A stretch of DNA of 64,000 bases from positions 93,798,852 through 93,862,851 of the forward strand of contig CM059193.1 of the NCBI GenBank assembly GCA_030323885.1. Reading direction: 5' to 3'. The translations under genes were made by a program, and so were the position numbers. The notes below the pieces were generated by a model. The model worked only from the letters and a program-made list of their open reading frames with translations. It was not told the origin of the DNA and ran no database searches. The stretch is from Branchipolynoe longqiensis (taxonomy: Eukaryota > Annelida > Polychaeta > Phyllodocida > Polynoidae). The number at the start of each line of letters is the position of its first letter. Positions within the stretch are counted from its first letter, which is position 1. Below, one piece after another: positions 21,602-31,948 of this stretch.

Positions 21602-21940
21602 CAGACGGGATGGCCGAATGAGTTAGAGCGTCCGTGTCCCATGTTGGTAGACAATGGGATCGTAGGTTCGAACGCTGGTCGAGTCAAACCAATGACGTAA
21701 AAATTGATACTTGTCGCTTCCTAGCCAGGCACTCAGCATTATTAGGATTGGGCAAGGACTGGTTTGGCTCAGTGTCAGGAAAATGTGATTGAGTGGGATA
21801 TCCAGTCATGGTGCTGGTGGCCTGGTCTCCCAGTGGGGCAGCACTATAAAGTCACCATGAGTGCGCACTGTCACAAGTCAGAACCCATCCTGATATGACC
21901 TTAGATGTTGCAAGGACATAAAACAACAACAAAGAAACAA
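21602..21940 (+). mobile_element. SINE-A full-length copy
   Basis: Head CAGACGGGATGGCCGAATGA, box-B-like GTAGGTTCGAACGC, complete body, tail AAAACAACAACAAAG. Confidence 0.93.
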
Positions 21941-21994
21941 AAACAATCTGATTTTTAAGAGTTTTGCTATATATAAAAAATAAACACACTAGGT

Positions 21995-22225
21995 TAAGTG
22001 TTATAATCTACTTTACATTAGTTTGAAGTAACTTTTCTTTTAAAGGGTACACTTTTGATATTTTAAGTGAAAACATGCCGAAGTAACTTTCGTGTGTACA
22101 CCAAAATGATGGACACACTGGGCTTTGCTTACCCATTGTCGAACACCGCAGTGTAGCACAAGTGCACCGAACTGCAATAAATGCTTAATGAGTGCACCAG
22201 TATTATAGCTAACCCCTCCTTTTTG
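21995..22225 (+). mobile_element. MITE-F fragment (ends missing)
   Basis: Contains the MITE-F interior in order (TTTAGTTTGAAGTAACTTT-like block, GATATTTTAAGTG, AATGAGTGCACCAGTATT) but lacks both terminal repeats. It is the most diverged copy in the window. Confidence 0.6.
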
Positions 22226-22259
22226 CATTCAGTGTCAGAAATGACTTTCTAGTTCACTT

Positions 22260-22428
22260 AGCCACCGGGTAGGGTGTCCGAATCGATAGAGTGCAGGCTC
22301 CCGTGCGGGAGACCGGGAGGTTGATTCCCTGTCGAGTCAAAACAATGACTTACAAAATTGATACTTGTCACTTCCTAGCTTAGCGCTCGGCATTAATAGG
22401 ATAGGGCAAGGACTGGTTAGCTCAGTGT
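22260..22428 (+). mobile_element. SINE-A copy cut by the assembly gap
   Basis: Head GCCACCGGGTAGGGTGTCCG, box-B-like GGTTGATTCCC, and body up to GACTGGTTAGCTCAGTGT, where the Ns begin. Confidence 0.88.
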
Positions 22429-22928
22429 NNNNNNNNNNNNNNNNNNNNNNNNNNNNNNNNNNNNNNNNNNNNNNNNNNNNNNNNNNNNNNNNNNNNNNNN
22501 NNNNNNNNNNNNNNNNNNNNNNNNNNNNNNNNNNNNNNNNNNNNNNNNNNNNNNNNNNNNNNNNNNNNNNNNNNNNNNNNNNNNNNNNNNNNNNNNNNNN
22601 NNNNNNNNNNNNNNNNNNNNNNNNNNNNNNNNNNNNNNNNNNNNNNNNNNNNNNNNNNNNNNNNNNNNNNNNNNNNNNNNNNNNNNNNNNNNNNNNNNNN
22701 NNNNNNNNNNNNNNNNNNNNNNNNNNNNNNNNNNNNNNNNNNNNNNNNNNNNNNNNNNNNNNNNNNNNNNNNNNNNNNNNNNNNNNNNNNNNNNNNNNNN
22801 NNNNNNNNNNNNNNNNNNNNNNNNNNNNNNNNNNNNNNNNNNNNNNNNNNNNNNNNNNNNNNNNNNNNNNNNNNNNNNNNNNNNNNNNNNNNNNNNNNNN
22901 NNNNNNNNNNNNNNNNNNNNNNNNNNNN
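22429..22928. other. Assembly gap (exactly 500 N)
   Basis: The round length suggests a placeholder of unknown true size. The left edge is in a SINE-A body and the right edge is in the 3' end of a Repeat-P-like sequence (TTTCATCACCCCCACGACAC), so the gap lies in interspersed repeats. Confidence 0.98.
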
Positions 22929-23204
22929 TTTCATCACCCCCACGACACTAACAAAAACAAATAAGAATATTTCAATTAAAAATAAATTATATGTATGTGT
23001 TGTACAACGTATTATGTGAGTATAAAGATACGGAAGGGAATATTACTTATTATGATTACTGTTATACTCCGTAAGACGCAACACTGTACCGGTGGCGCCA
23101 TCTGTGCCCACCTCATCTCCGCCGGATGTTGACCAGTGTCATATATATGTGTGTGAATAGATGCCTAATTGCATATACGTGAAATTCCACATACACAGGT
23201 AAGG
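22929..23204. other. Repeat-P end, then no recognisable feature
   Basis: Only the first about 20 bases are recognised (end of Repeat-P). The remainder is AT-rich. Confidence 0.4.
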
Positions 23205-23615
23205 GTGGGTAGGGCGATTGTATCAGGCAACAGAGAGCTTAATTATTTTGTTTGTTGTTGTTTTACGTCCTAGCAACATCTAAGGTCATATCAGGACGGG
23301 TACCGACTTGTGACAGTGCGCACTCATGGTGACTTTATAGTGCTGTCCCACTGGGAAACCAGGCCGCCGGCACCATGACCTGGTATCTCACTCAGTCACA
23401 TTATCCTGACACTGAGCACACCAGTCCTTGCCCTATCCTAATAATGCCGAGCGCCTGGCTAGGAAGCAACAAGTATCAATTTTAAAGTCATTGGTTTGAC
23501 TCGACCGGGACTCGAACCCACGACCCCAGCTTAATTATAATAATGGTTAGGACGCTAGCACCGGAATGGCAGAAGTATGGGTTCGATTTCCGCTATTGAC
23601 ACAATATTTCCATTT
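23205..23615 (+). mobile_element. Repeat-P copy interrupted by SINE-A
   Basis: GGGCGATTGTATCAGGCAAC lies left of the SINE. TAATGGTTAGGACGCTAGCA, box-B-like GGGTTCGATTTCC and CAATATTTCCATTTC continue right of it. The SINE-A at 23247-23527 split the copy. Confidence 0.82.
23247..23527 (-). mobile_element. SINE-A copy with 11-bp target duplication
   Basis: Flanked by AGCTTAATTAT at 23236-23246 and 23528-23538, a perfect 11-bp target-site duplication typical of target-primed reverse transcription. It is 281 bp, from tail TTTGTTGTTGTTTTACG to the box-B region (GGACTCGAACCCACGACCCC). The first half of the tRNA head is lost, so this copy is 5'-truncated. Confidence 0.95.
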
Positions 23616-23881
23616 CTTTGCAAAAACACACCTCACAGCATTATGTAATATATAAGAATATGTAGTAAATATATATCAAATAAAATAAAAATGTCTTCAT
23701 ATTTTAACCACACGTGACATGTACATTGCCTATAAGTTTGCGCAGTTATAACAACAATATAAAAGTTCTATAACAGTCTATAATCTCACAAACTACCACC
23801 AGGTCTGCAACAAACGCCAGGATTGTGGGGGTTAAATATGGAGTTTACAAGGACAGGCCACCAACTACCACACCTCAAACT
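23616..23881. other. No recognisable feature
   Basis: AT-rich sequence without features. Confidence 0.3.
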
Positions 23882-24176
23882 GGGGGCGGTGGCCTCATCG
23901 ATAGAGCGTGGGAGTTTGGTTCCCTGTCGAGTGAAACCAATGACTTTCAAATTGATACTTGTCGCTTCCCGGCATTAATACGATAGGGCAAGGACTGGTT
24001 AGGTCGGTGTCGGGATAATGTGACTGAGTGGGATATTGGTTCATTGTGCTGGCGGCCTGATTTTCCAGTGGGGCAGCACTAACAAGTCACCATGAATGTG
24101 CACTGTCACAAGTTGGTATCCGTCCTGATATGACCTTAGATGGTGCGAGGACGTAAAACTCCAACAACCAAGCAAC
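23882..24176 (+). mobile_element. SINE-A copy with deletion in head
   Basis: Head GGCGGTGGCCTCATCGATAG runs into box B GGTTCCCTGTCGAGTG after a deletion, then body and tail GTAAAACTCCAACAACC. Confidence 0.9.
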
Positions 24177-24425
24177 CACACCTCAAACTACGCCATTATT
24201 TTCTGTCTTTCAGAAAAAAGCTTTGACCAAAAAAGTAAAAGAATTGAACATGATTTTTGTTATCTCTAAAACCAATGTCTCCTTGGGCTCATTTTAATAA
24301 ATAAGTTCAGACACCAATTAACAAGATTTTGACAGGATTATGTGTGCCCCTAAAAACTGAGGTGTTACTTCGCAACATTACGATATGAAACACTGAGACT
24401 GGCCAAACTGGACGCTATGAATAAA
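24177..24425. other. No recognisable feature
   Basis: AT-rich spacer before the 131-bp array. Confidence 0.3.
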
Positions 24426-25150
24426 GCACGCCACACTACTGCCAAACCACCATGTGTGCAGGGCCTCCTGCCGTGTTGGTTGGTTGTTGGAGTTTTATGT
24501 CCTGGCAACATCTAAGGTCATATCGGGATGGACACCCACTGGGCAAACTGAATAAAGCACTCCACACTACTGCCAAACCACCATGTGTGCAGGGCCCCCT
24601 GCCGTGTTGGTTGGTTGTTGGAGTTTTATGTCCTGGTAACATCTAAGGTTATATCATGATGGATACCGACTGGGCAAACTGAATAAAGCACTCCACACTA
24701 CTGCCAAACCACCATGTGTGCAGGGCCCCCTGCCGTGTTGGTTGGTTGTTGGAGTTTTATGTCCTGGCAACATCTAAGGTCATATCGGGATGGACACCCA
24801 CTGGGCAAACTGAATAAAGCACGCCACACTACTGCCAAACCACCATGTGTGCAGGGCCTCCTGCCGTGTTGGTTGGTTATTGGAGTTTTATGTCCTGGCA
24901 ACATCTAATCAATCATGATGGATACGACACGGGCAAACTGAATAAAGCACTCCACACTACTGCCAAAACCACCATGTGTGCAGGGCCCGCTCCGTGTTGG
25001 TTGGTTGTTGGAGTTTTATGTCCTGCAATATCTAAGGTCTTATTATGACAGGTACCCGACTTGTGACAGTGCGCACTCATGACGACTTTATAGTGCTGCC
25101 CCACTGGGAGACCAGGCCACCGGCATTATGACTCGATATCCCACTCAGTG
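24426..25150. repeat. 131-bp tandem array grown from a SINE-A tail
   Basis: Unit starts (GCACGCCACACTACTGCC or GCACTCCACACTACTGCC) lie at 24426, 24557, 24688, 24819 and 24947, giving periods of 131, 131, 131 and 128. Each unit carries TTGGTTGTTGGAGTTTTATG and CCTGGCAACATCTAAGG, which are the complement of the SINE-A tail. The last unit runs into a longer SINE-A body (25030-25150). A SINE tail with its flank was therefore tandemly amplified. Confidence 0.93.
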
Positions 25151-25254
25151 GTGGTTCTCATCATTAATCACTACCATCAATCTCGGCAACTCACTGCTGG
25201 AACACTATATATAAATAGGTTATGCCTCTGTTTGTCAGCCTGACCCTCTAATTA

Positions 25255-25263
25255 CACACACAC

Positions 25264-25300
<37 letters not shown>

Positions 25301-25620
25301 CCACTCACCGCACGCCCAACGCACACACCCACTCACCACCAACGCACGCACACGCAGCGCACAGCTCCTCAGCGCGCGCCAGCGCGCGCCGCCAGCGCGC
25401 GCGCAGCAGCCGCGCCGCGCGCTGCATCTAGCAACGAACCACCACGCAAACACCACCACAGCACGCACGCACCGCACGCACCAGCGCACCACACCACGCA
25501 CGCCACGCACGAACCAACGCACGCAACGCACAGCAACGCGCACGCTTCCCACGCACGCACCACGCACCACGCACGCACCACGCACGCACGCACTACGCAA
25601 CCAACCACCGCTCGCACGCA
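25255..25620. repeat. CG-rich (GCAC)n / CGCG array
   Basis: GCACGCACGC repeats with blocks of alternating GCGCGC (25370-25425). Alternating purine-pyrimidine CG/CA sequence favours Z-DNA. It is unusually CpG-dense for this AT-leaning window. Confidence 0.9.
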
Positions 25621-25686
25621 CGCACACACCACCACGCACGCACGCACGCACGCACACACACACCCACACACACACACACACACACA

Positions 25687-25760
<74 letters not shown>
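25621..25760. repeat. (CA)n microsatellite
   Basis: About 60 CA dinucleotides with a few CC or CT interruptions. Cys/Val-rich minus-strand frames are artefacts. Confidence 0.95.
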
Positions 25761-25761
<1 letters not shown>

Positions 25762-25984
25762 CTGTTTATGAATGTGAACGCGCTGCTAAGTGTGTGGTGT
25801 GCATACATACAATAGGAATACCTCGTGTGCATACCTGTAGGGATTGTGAGGAAGCACAGTCCGAGTTGACAAACCATTAGCAGCTACTCACACACGATAC
25901 CCGACAGTATAACCAGACTCCCCCCCCCCCCCCCCCCAGCATTACTTTCTACAAGATGCAGCTCAAATTGGCTAAAATAGTTAC

Positions 25985-26110
25985 TTAAAGTTGTATAATC
26001 CGATGGAATTGGTTTCGAAACCAAACTATCGACTTAGATTTGATTCTACTCATCCAACTTACATATTAGTCCTATTTAAAAATGTTAAAACCTGCTGGCT
26101 TCGAAGCGAC
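25985..26110 (+). mobile_element. MITE-F-type left end next to the 26-bp array
   Basis: Starts TTAAAGTTGTATAATCCGAT, continues with GGTTTCGAAACCAAAC and TTAGATTTGATTCTAC, and ends in GGCTTCGAAGCGACCTAC, where the 26-bp repeats begin. The same arrangement recurs at 27958-28130. Confidence 0.7.
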
Positions 26111-26448
26111 CTACTTAAAGATGCATAGTCTGCGACCTACTTAAAGATGCATAGTCCGCGACCTACTTAAAGCTGCATAGTCCGCGACCTACATAAATAT
26201 GCATAATCCACGACCTACTTAAAGCTGCATAGTCTATGACCTATTTAAAGCTACATAGTCCACGACCTACTTAAAGTTGCATAGTCAGCGACCTACTTAA
26301 AGCTGCATAGTCAGAGACCTACTTAAAGCTGCATAGTCAGAGACCTAGTTAAAGCTGCATAGTGCGCGACCTACTTAAAGCTTCATAGTCCAATACCTAC
26401 TTAAAGGGGCATAGTCCGCGATCTACTTAAAGTGGCATAGTCCGATGA
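26111..26448. repeat. 26-bp array built from the MITE-F terminus, 13 units
   Basis: Units of exactly 26 bp start at 26111 and step to 26423: CTACTTAAAGCTGCATAGTC plus CGCGAC. The core TTAAAGCTGCATAGTCCG is the MITE-F terminal repeat itself. The last unit runs into a real MITE-F end (TTAAAGTGGCATAGTCCGAT at 26427). There are no unique spacers, so it is not a CRISPR array. Confidence 0.95.
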
Positions 26449-27752
26449 AAACATAAAATTGTCAAAACCAAAACAATTATCTAGATTTGATTCTACATAT
26501 CAACCTTATGCTAGGTACACACCTACCGCTTACGACTCGCGCACTAAAACGTTGCGCCCGACGCGACCCGATCGCGATTAAAACCGAAGATAAGGGATGC
26601 GCACATATACCGACTGGACGCGCACATATAATGTCCGATTCGCGGCTGCGATCCACACTCCTGGTGGGTTTGTGTGCGAACTACCTCGCCATCAGCGCCA
26701 TCTAGCATTTTCCTTGCGCCGATTCGCGACTGCGCTGCATGCACCTGGTGGGTTTTGTGCGAACTACGTCGCCATCAGCGCCATCTAGCAGTTTCCTGTA
26801 GCAATGCTATTTGTTTTGTTTACATTCGTCGATTAGAAAACATTAATATCGCCGGCGGCGGAATTTCCTTGCGCCTGCTATGTACTTGTTTAGTTTACAT
26901 TTGTCGATTAGAAAACATTAATATCGCCGCCGTTGAATAGATTTGGGTCTAATATGTAGCCGCCGAACCGGCGGAATTTCCTTGCGCCTGCTACGTACTT
27001 GTTTAGTTTACATTCGTCGATTAGAAAACATTAATATCACCGCCGTTGAATAGATTTGGGTCTAATATGTAACCGCCAAACCGGCGGAATTTCCTTGCGC
27101 CTGCTACGTATTTGTTTAGTTTACATTCGTCGATTAGAAAATATTAATATATAGCCACCGATTAGAATATTTTGGTTAAGACACTGTCACGTGTCCTTTT
27201 TCCGGCCCGGCGATTCGTTGATCGTTAAAACTCAGACGCGAACGGTCGGCGGCTAGCACGCATATACCGTTTAAGATACGACCGACCGCACGCACCTCCC
27301 GATTTGCAATCGTCCCGATTCGTTTTTCGAATTGCTTGCGATTTCAGTTTTAAGGCCTAAAACTGAGTTGTAATCGCAAATCGCGGACATCTGGTGTGCT
27401 ATGGTCCCGCACCCACCTACCGACTAACGAGGTCGTATGCGCGAATCGCGTCGTAAACGGTAGGTGTGTACCTAGCATTAGATACTGACGTACTTATTAA
27501 ACATTTGTCACCACAGAGAACGGAACACTGAGGCACTGTAATAGAACCTGTCACTGCAGAAGCCTATGGTGTCGAGTTTTGGCGTGCTTGCCAAAACTAA
27601 TTTTACGTGCTTGACTTCATATCTCAAAAAGGCAGCCATTTAAAATAAAAGTTACTTCAAACTAAAGTAATATAGCTTACAACAACCACTCTAATGTATT
27701 TAACCCAGAACATGGCATTCATTCGACACCATCGGACTCTACAGCTTTAGTA
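26427..27752 (-). mobile_element. MITE-F copy hosting MITE-G
   Basis: In reverse orientation: left end 26427 (TTAAAGTGGCATAGTCCGAT), interior to 26508, then MITE-G, then GATACTGACGTACTTATTAA onward to the other end near 27728-27750 (GACACCATCGGACTCTACAG). The F sequence reads through cleanly if MITE-G and one TTA are removed. Confidence 0.88.
26509..27477. mobile_element. MITE-G copy 1 (969 bp, PIF/Harbinger-like)
   Basis: TIRs TGCTAGGTACACACCTACCG and CGGTAGGTGTGTACCTAGCA are perfect inverted copies over 20 bp. TTA is duplicated at 26506-26508 and 27478-27480. A 3-bp TTA/TAA duplication is the hallmark of PIF/Harbinger. Inside are an about 84-bp duplication (26636-26800) and an about 113-bp tandem repeat (26860, 26972, 27086). 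No transposase frame is seen. Confidence 0.93.
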
Positions 27753-27957
27753 GAGCCTGTCACTGCAGAAGCCTATGGTGTCGAGTTTTGGCGTGCTTGC
27801 CAAAACTAATGTAGCATGTTTACATTTCAAATATTGCAAAAGTTAGCCATTTAAAATAAAAGTTACTTCAAACTAAAGTAAGGTAGATAATAACATCGAA
27901 TTAATATATTAATCTCAGAAAAATTACAGAAACTCAAAACCATTGGACTATACAATT
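27753..27957 (-). mobile_element. Second MITE-F copy, truncated
   Basis: The block CTGTCACTGCAGAAGCCTAT...GGCGTGCTTGCCAAAACTAA present at 27545-27600 starts again at about 27753 and continues to the terminal CCATTGGACTATACAATTTT. It is a tandem, 5'-truncated duplicate of the neighbour. Confidence 0.85.
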
Positions 27958-28130
27958 TTTAAGTTGTATAATCCGATGAAATTGGTTTCGAAACCAAAGT
28001 ATCTACTTAGATTTGATTCTGCACATCTACCTTACATAATAATGTACTCATTCATTATGCCATTGGGGGCTTCCCCTTAAAAATGTTAGAACCCGCTGTC
28101 TTCGACGTGACCTACTTAGCATTGCAATAG
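27958..28130 (+). mobile_element. MITE-F-type end with single 26-bp-like unit
   Basis: TTAAGTTGTATAATCCGATG, GGTTTCGAAACCAAAG and TTCGACGTGACCTACTTAG repeat the layout of 25985-26111. Only one degenerate 26-bp-like unit follows. This may show the state before the array expanded. Confidence 0.7.
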
Positions 28131-28175
28131 TGTACCACATTTGACATTAACTGGTGCGCACACAAATGATCATTT

Positions 28176-28425
28176 ATTGTTGTTTGTTTGGGTTTTATGT
28201 CCTAGCAACATCTATGGTCATATCAGGACAGGTAGCAACTTGTGACACTGACAATGCGCATCCATGGCGATTTTATAGTGCTGCCCCACAATGTGACTGA
28301 ATGGGAAATTGGGTCATGGTGCCAGCGGTATGGTCTCCCTGTGGGGCAGCACTATGAAATTGTCATGAGTACCGGTCCTGATATGACTTTAGATGTTGCC
28401 AGGATATAAAACTCCAACAGGCAAA
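28176..28425. mobile_element. SINE-A foldback (inverted halves)
   Basis: Left arm 28176-28288 is the complement of the SINE-A 3' half (TTTTATGTCCTAGCAACATC to TTTTATAGTGCTGCCCCA). It is joined to a plus-strand 3' half, 28289-28425 (AATGTGACTGAATGGG to ATATAAAACTCCAACAG). The two arms can pair over about 80-110 bp with an about 55-bp loop. Confidence 0.88.
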
Positions 28426-28528
28426 TGAATATGTGTGTGTATGAACATGTATGTGAGTGTGAGAATATGTGTGAGTGTGTGTCTATATGTGTACGTTTAA
28501 GTATGTATGTGTATGTGTGTGTGGATAT

Positions 28529-28752
28529 TCTTCCTTCTTCTTGAAGATTTATACTGCCTATCATGGATAAGTCTGAATAGAATTTTGTTCACCATTAGAC
28601 AGTTGGTCGATAGAAAGCCTGAGCCTGCACTTTTACCGACCCAAGGGATTTTTAACCTCCCACACCACATAGACATGGTATGAAAGCAACTGGCCTTTGA
28701 TAACACTGTAAGTTTTACACAGATGTGGAACTCCAAATTGGCAGGTGATGGA
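28529..28752 (-). mobile_element. SINE-B copy
   Basis: Minus-strand copy: TCTTGAAGATTTATACTGCC, TATCATGGATAAGTCTGAAT, TTTACCGACCCAAGGGATTT and CCAAATTGGCAGGTGATGG. The tRNA-like head is missing. Confidence 0.88.
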
Positions 28753-29230
28753 ATGGTGATTAATATAATATAATATAATATAATATAGATATATATATAC
28801 ATACGCGTGAGTGTGTGTCTCTGTGGGGTTATACGTGTACGTTCAAGTGTGTATGTGTGTCATGTGTGTGAGTGTGAATATTAGTATGAGAATATGTGTG
28901 ACTGTGTGAGTTCATGTATGTGTGTGTGGATATATACAAGTGTGAGTGTGTGAGTGTGTGGTTGGCCTTTGTAAGGAAAGTTAACAAGGAAGCTGCCACG
29001 TGGTGTACACACAGAGAATGACTAATGACATAGCCGTTAATTACAGGCCTGGAGGGCGAGTATCCTGATCCTCGACTAGCTGCCCGCCAATACTCCAGGA
29101 GTCTCCAGTTGCTCTGGTCTGGGTATAATTGTCAGTTGGTCGATGTTGGGAATCTGGTATGAGCTACTAAGTTAAGTTGAGATTTATTTAACCACAAGCA
29201 TGTAGTATGGTCACTCACTGTATGGCTTCC
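28753..29230. other. TATAA and TG-rich microsatellites, otherwise featureless
   Basis: (ATAAT)n at 28762-28790, TGTGTG-rich stretches at 28805-28965, then ordinary sequence. Confidence 0.45.
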
Positions 29231-29235
29231 TTATG

Positions 29236-30014
29236 GCCCTGTCACATTACGACGCATCACGCAAGCGTGTGGACAACGGCTAAAATCACTTTCTTACGTC
29301 GAGATGCGTCAAAATCTTTGGTGCGGGGGGACAAGTTGGACGTCAGCGCAATGTACTGAACGTATGCAGAACGTATGTAGGACGTATTATTAGCGCATGA
29401 CAGCGTGTCATAGAACGTATGGCCAAATGCCTCCCGTGTTCTTGGTGTATGGCCAGCGTATGCATAGCGTATGAGTAACCTATTCCCAGTGGGAGGCACA
29501 TTGGTCATATGTTGGCTCAAAAACGATCGCAAATGCTCATGCAACGTCCGCAGAATGCCAGCGAATGTTATATGTTATTCGATCGTCAGAAGTACGCCTT
29601 ATACGCTAAATACGTCAAAACACGGTGGAGAAATGCTAAACGTACATCGTACATACATCAGATGTACGTTATCCATACGTTGTTATACGTTGTCAATGCG
29701 TGGACTGTACGTTTCTGCCGGCTCGACTTATGACAGACGTAGTTCAACATTTCTACAACGTACCTCTAACGAACATCTAAAATACTTCGACGTATGTGTA
29801 ACGTAACAGCCACACATTGTCGCACATCGAAAATTTTGTGCATGCACAAAACTTTTGTGACCCCTTGACGAGCGACGCAGTATAACGACGAAGATTGACG
29901 TATACCAACGTACGCATAACGAAGCGCAAGGTCAGAGTAACACATTTCAATGTAGAGGCCCAAAATCACCTACGTCGGCATATGTTTGCGCGATGCATCG
30001 TAGTGTGACAGGGC
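29236..30014. mobile_element. TIR element K (about 780 bp)
   Basis: Ends GCCCTGTCACATTACGACGC and the inverted GATGCATCGTAGTGTGACAGGGC (in part) match over about 25 bp. The interior is strikingly rich in ACGTATG/CGTATG words. Candidate target duplication is TAT but is not clear. No transposase is seen. Confidence 0.78.
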
Positions 30015-30087
30015 TATTTAGGGGTGATCTTCAAGTTGAGCAATTAATGTAGATTATGTTTATAAAGACATTGGGGGTGTGGGTGGG

Positions 30088-30378
30088 GTTGTTGGAATTT
30101 TACATCCTGGCAACATCAAAGGTCATATCAGGATGGGCACCGACTTGTGACAGTGTGCACTCAAGGTGCCTTCATAGTGCTGCCCCACTAGTAAATCAGG
30201 CCACCGGCACCCACTAATCAGTATCCTGACACTGAGCTAACCAGTCCATTCCCTATCCTAATACTGCCGAGGTCAGGCTAGGAAGTGAAGTGACAAGTAT
30301 CAATTTGATAAGTCATTGGTTTGACTCAACCATGAATCGAACTCCAGACCTTCCACACACGAAGCCTGCCCTCTACAG
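30088..30378 (-). mobile_element. SINE-A copy
   Basis: Tail TTGTTGGAATTTTACATCCT, body with a small deletion, head region TCAACCATGAATCGAACTCC to GAAGCCTGCCCTCTAC. Confidence 0.88.
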
Positions 30379-30980
30379 ATTGTCAATGTTGATGTTCTTG
30401 TTCTTGGCGTTTCCCAAGTATTTTCGGATGGGGCGGGTTTTTTTTTCAGAGATGAAAATATGTGTAATCAGTAAGAACCTGTACTTTACTTAGATCTCAG
30501 CTAACTTTTATGAGCGCTAGTAACAGAGAGTGAGCAAGGGAAAGTAGACCACCCTTCATCCGCATAACAAAATCAAAATCTCCACAAATCAACAGTTTTT
30601 GTGGTGAATTTCTCAAGCCAAATAAACCCGCAATATATTGATTGCTAAACAACCTTTATAAATAAAGAGTTCCACACACTTAAGGTTGTCAGCAAAGCTT
30701 CCCAAACCCTTGGGTTATAATTTAATTATAAATAAATTGCCAAAAGTAGCTGAATTGTATGTGTAATGCCTGGCTGTATACCTCGTAGGTGACGCACTCT
30801 TCTTGGCACTGGGCCAATTTCCCACCCCTCTCACCAACATTTCGCCTATAATTTACACGAAAAATTAAACTACCAAGAGTCACCCCCCCAGAGGTTGACT
30901 CTGGGTGAAATAAAACCTGTTGTATTGATCAATTTTCCGACAAAGGCATATTTTTACTGTTCCATCCACAGCTCTTGGCG
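30379..30980. other. No recognisable feature
   Basis: AT-rich, single-copy-looking. No coding frame, inverted ends or known repeat is seen. Confidence 0.35.
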
Positions 30981-31165
30981 GTGTTTGTAATATTTGTAAT
31001 ATTTGCAATATTTGTCATATTTGTAATATTTGTAATATTTGTAATATTTGTAATATTTATAATTTTTGTAATATTTGTAATATTTTAAATATTTATAATA
31101 TTTATAATATTTATAACTTTTGTAATATTTAAAAAAATTGTAATATTGGTAATATTTGTGATATC
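30981..31165. repeat. 9-bp (TTTGTAATA)n minisatellite
   Basis: About 20 degenerate copies of TTTGTAATA with TTTATAATA variants. Strongly AT-rich. Confidence 0.92.
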
Positions 31166-31629
31166 AGTCGCAGTTCTTTTGTAGTACAACTCCCCGTAGA
31201 CATGATAAATCATACAGGCTATAGGTGGGAATATTACGTATGAGGGTTCCACATGATCACAACAAAACACCCTAAAAGTCTTCACTGGTCACACCCATTA
31301 GAATCATAACAGACGGATTGCAATCCTGATAAAGAACTTTAATATGATAACTAAGCTTGTGTGAGTCAAAGGGGACAACTTTTGTTTAATTGTGCTGGTT
31401 AGTAACCTCTTAGAATGTATGAGGAGGCCTCGCCATTGTGGGGTATTGAGGAAACAGTCAGACACAAGATACCTGAGTCAGTACTCGGATAAAACTGATA
31501 TATCTCATCAATTATTCACAGGACTCGAGATGGGGGGTGGGGGGGGGGTAATTGTCCATGAAAAGTAGTAGGATATTTTTGTAACACCTGGCATAGTTCT
31601 ACAGAGGAACATCCATACACATATATAGA
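31166..31629. other. No recognisable feature
   Basis: Ordinary sequence with a G-run near 31532-31548. Confidence 0.3.
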
Positions 31630-31948
31630 CACACTTATGTATGTAGACAGTTATGTGTGTATGTATGCATCTAGCCCTCTGCATGCATGTATGTATGAAT
31701 GTACGTATGTACGTATGTATGTACATATGTACGTACGTACGCACGTACGTATGTACACACGTACGTACGTATGTATGTAAGTATGTATGTGTGTATGTGT
31801 GCATGTATGTACGTATGTATGTATGTACGTACGTACGTACATACATACGTACGTACGTACGCACGCGCATACGTACGTATGTATGTATGTATGTATGTAT
31901 GTATGTATGTATGTATGTATGTATGTATGTATGTATGTATGTGTACCT
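31630..31948. repeat. (GTAT/GTAC)n tetranucleotide array
   Basis: TATG and TACG tetranucleotides. GTACGTAC blocks are self-complementary, and the 3' end is a pure (GTAT)n run. Tyr/Val/Cys- and His/Thr-rich frames on both strands are artefacts. Confidence 0.94.

Noticed and set aside
22365..22964. Frame of about 200 codons running through the N gap
   Set aside because: Most of it is unknown bases; the ends are SINE-A and Repeat-P sequence.
24436..25048. Repeated frames of about 65 codons on both strands
   Set aside because: They recur only because the 131-bp unit recurs, and they include SINE tail sequence.
26111..26448. CRISPR-like regular array
   Set aside because: The repeats are contiguous 26-mers with no unique spacers and derive from the MITE-F terminus, in an animal genome.
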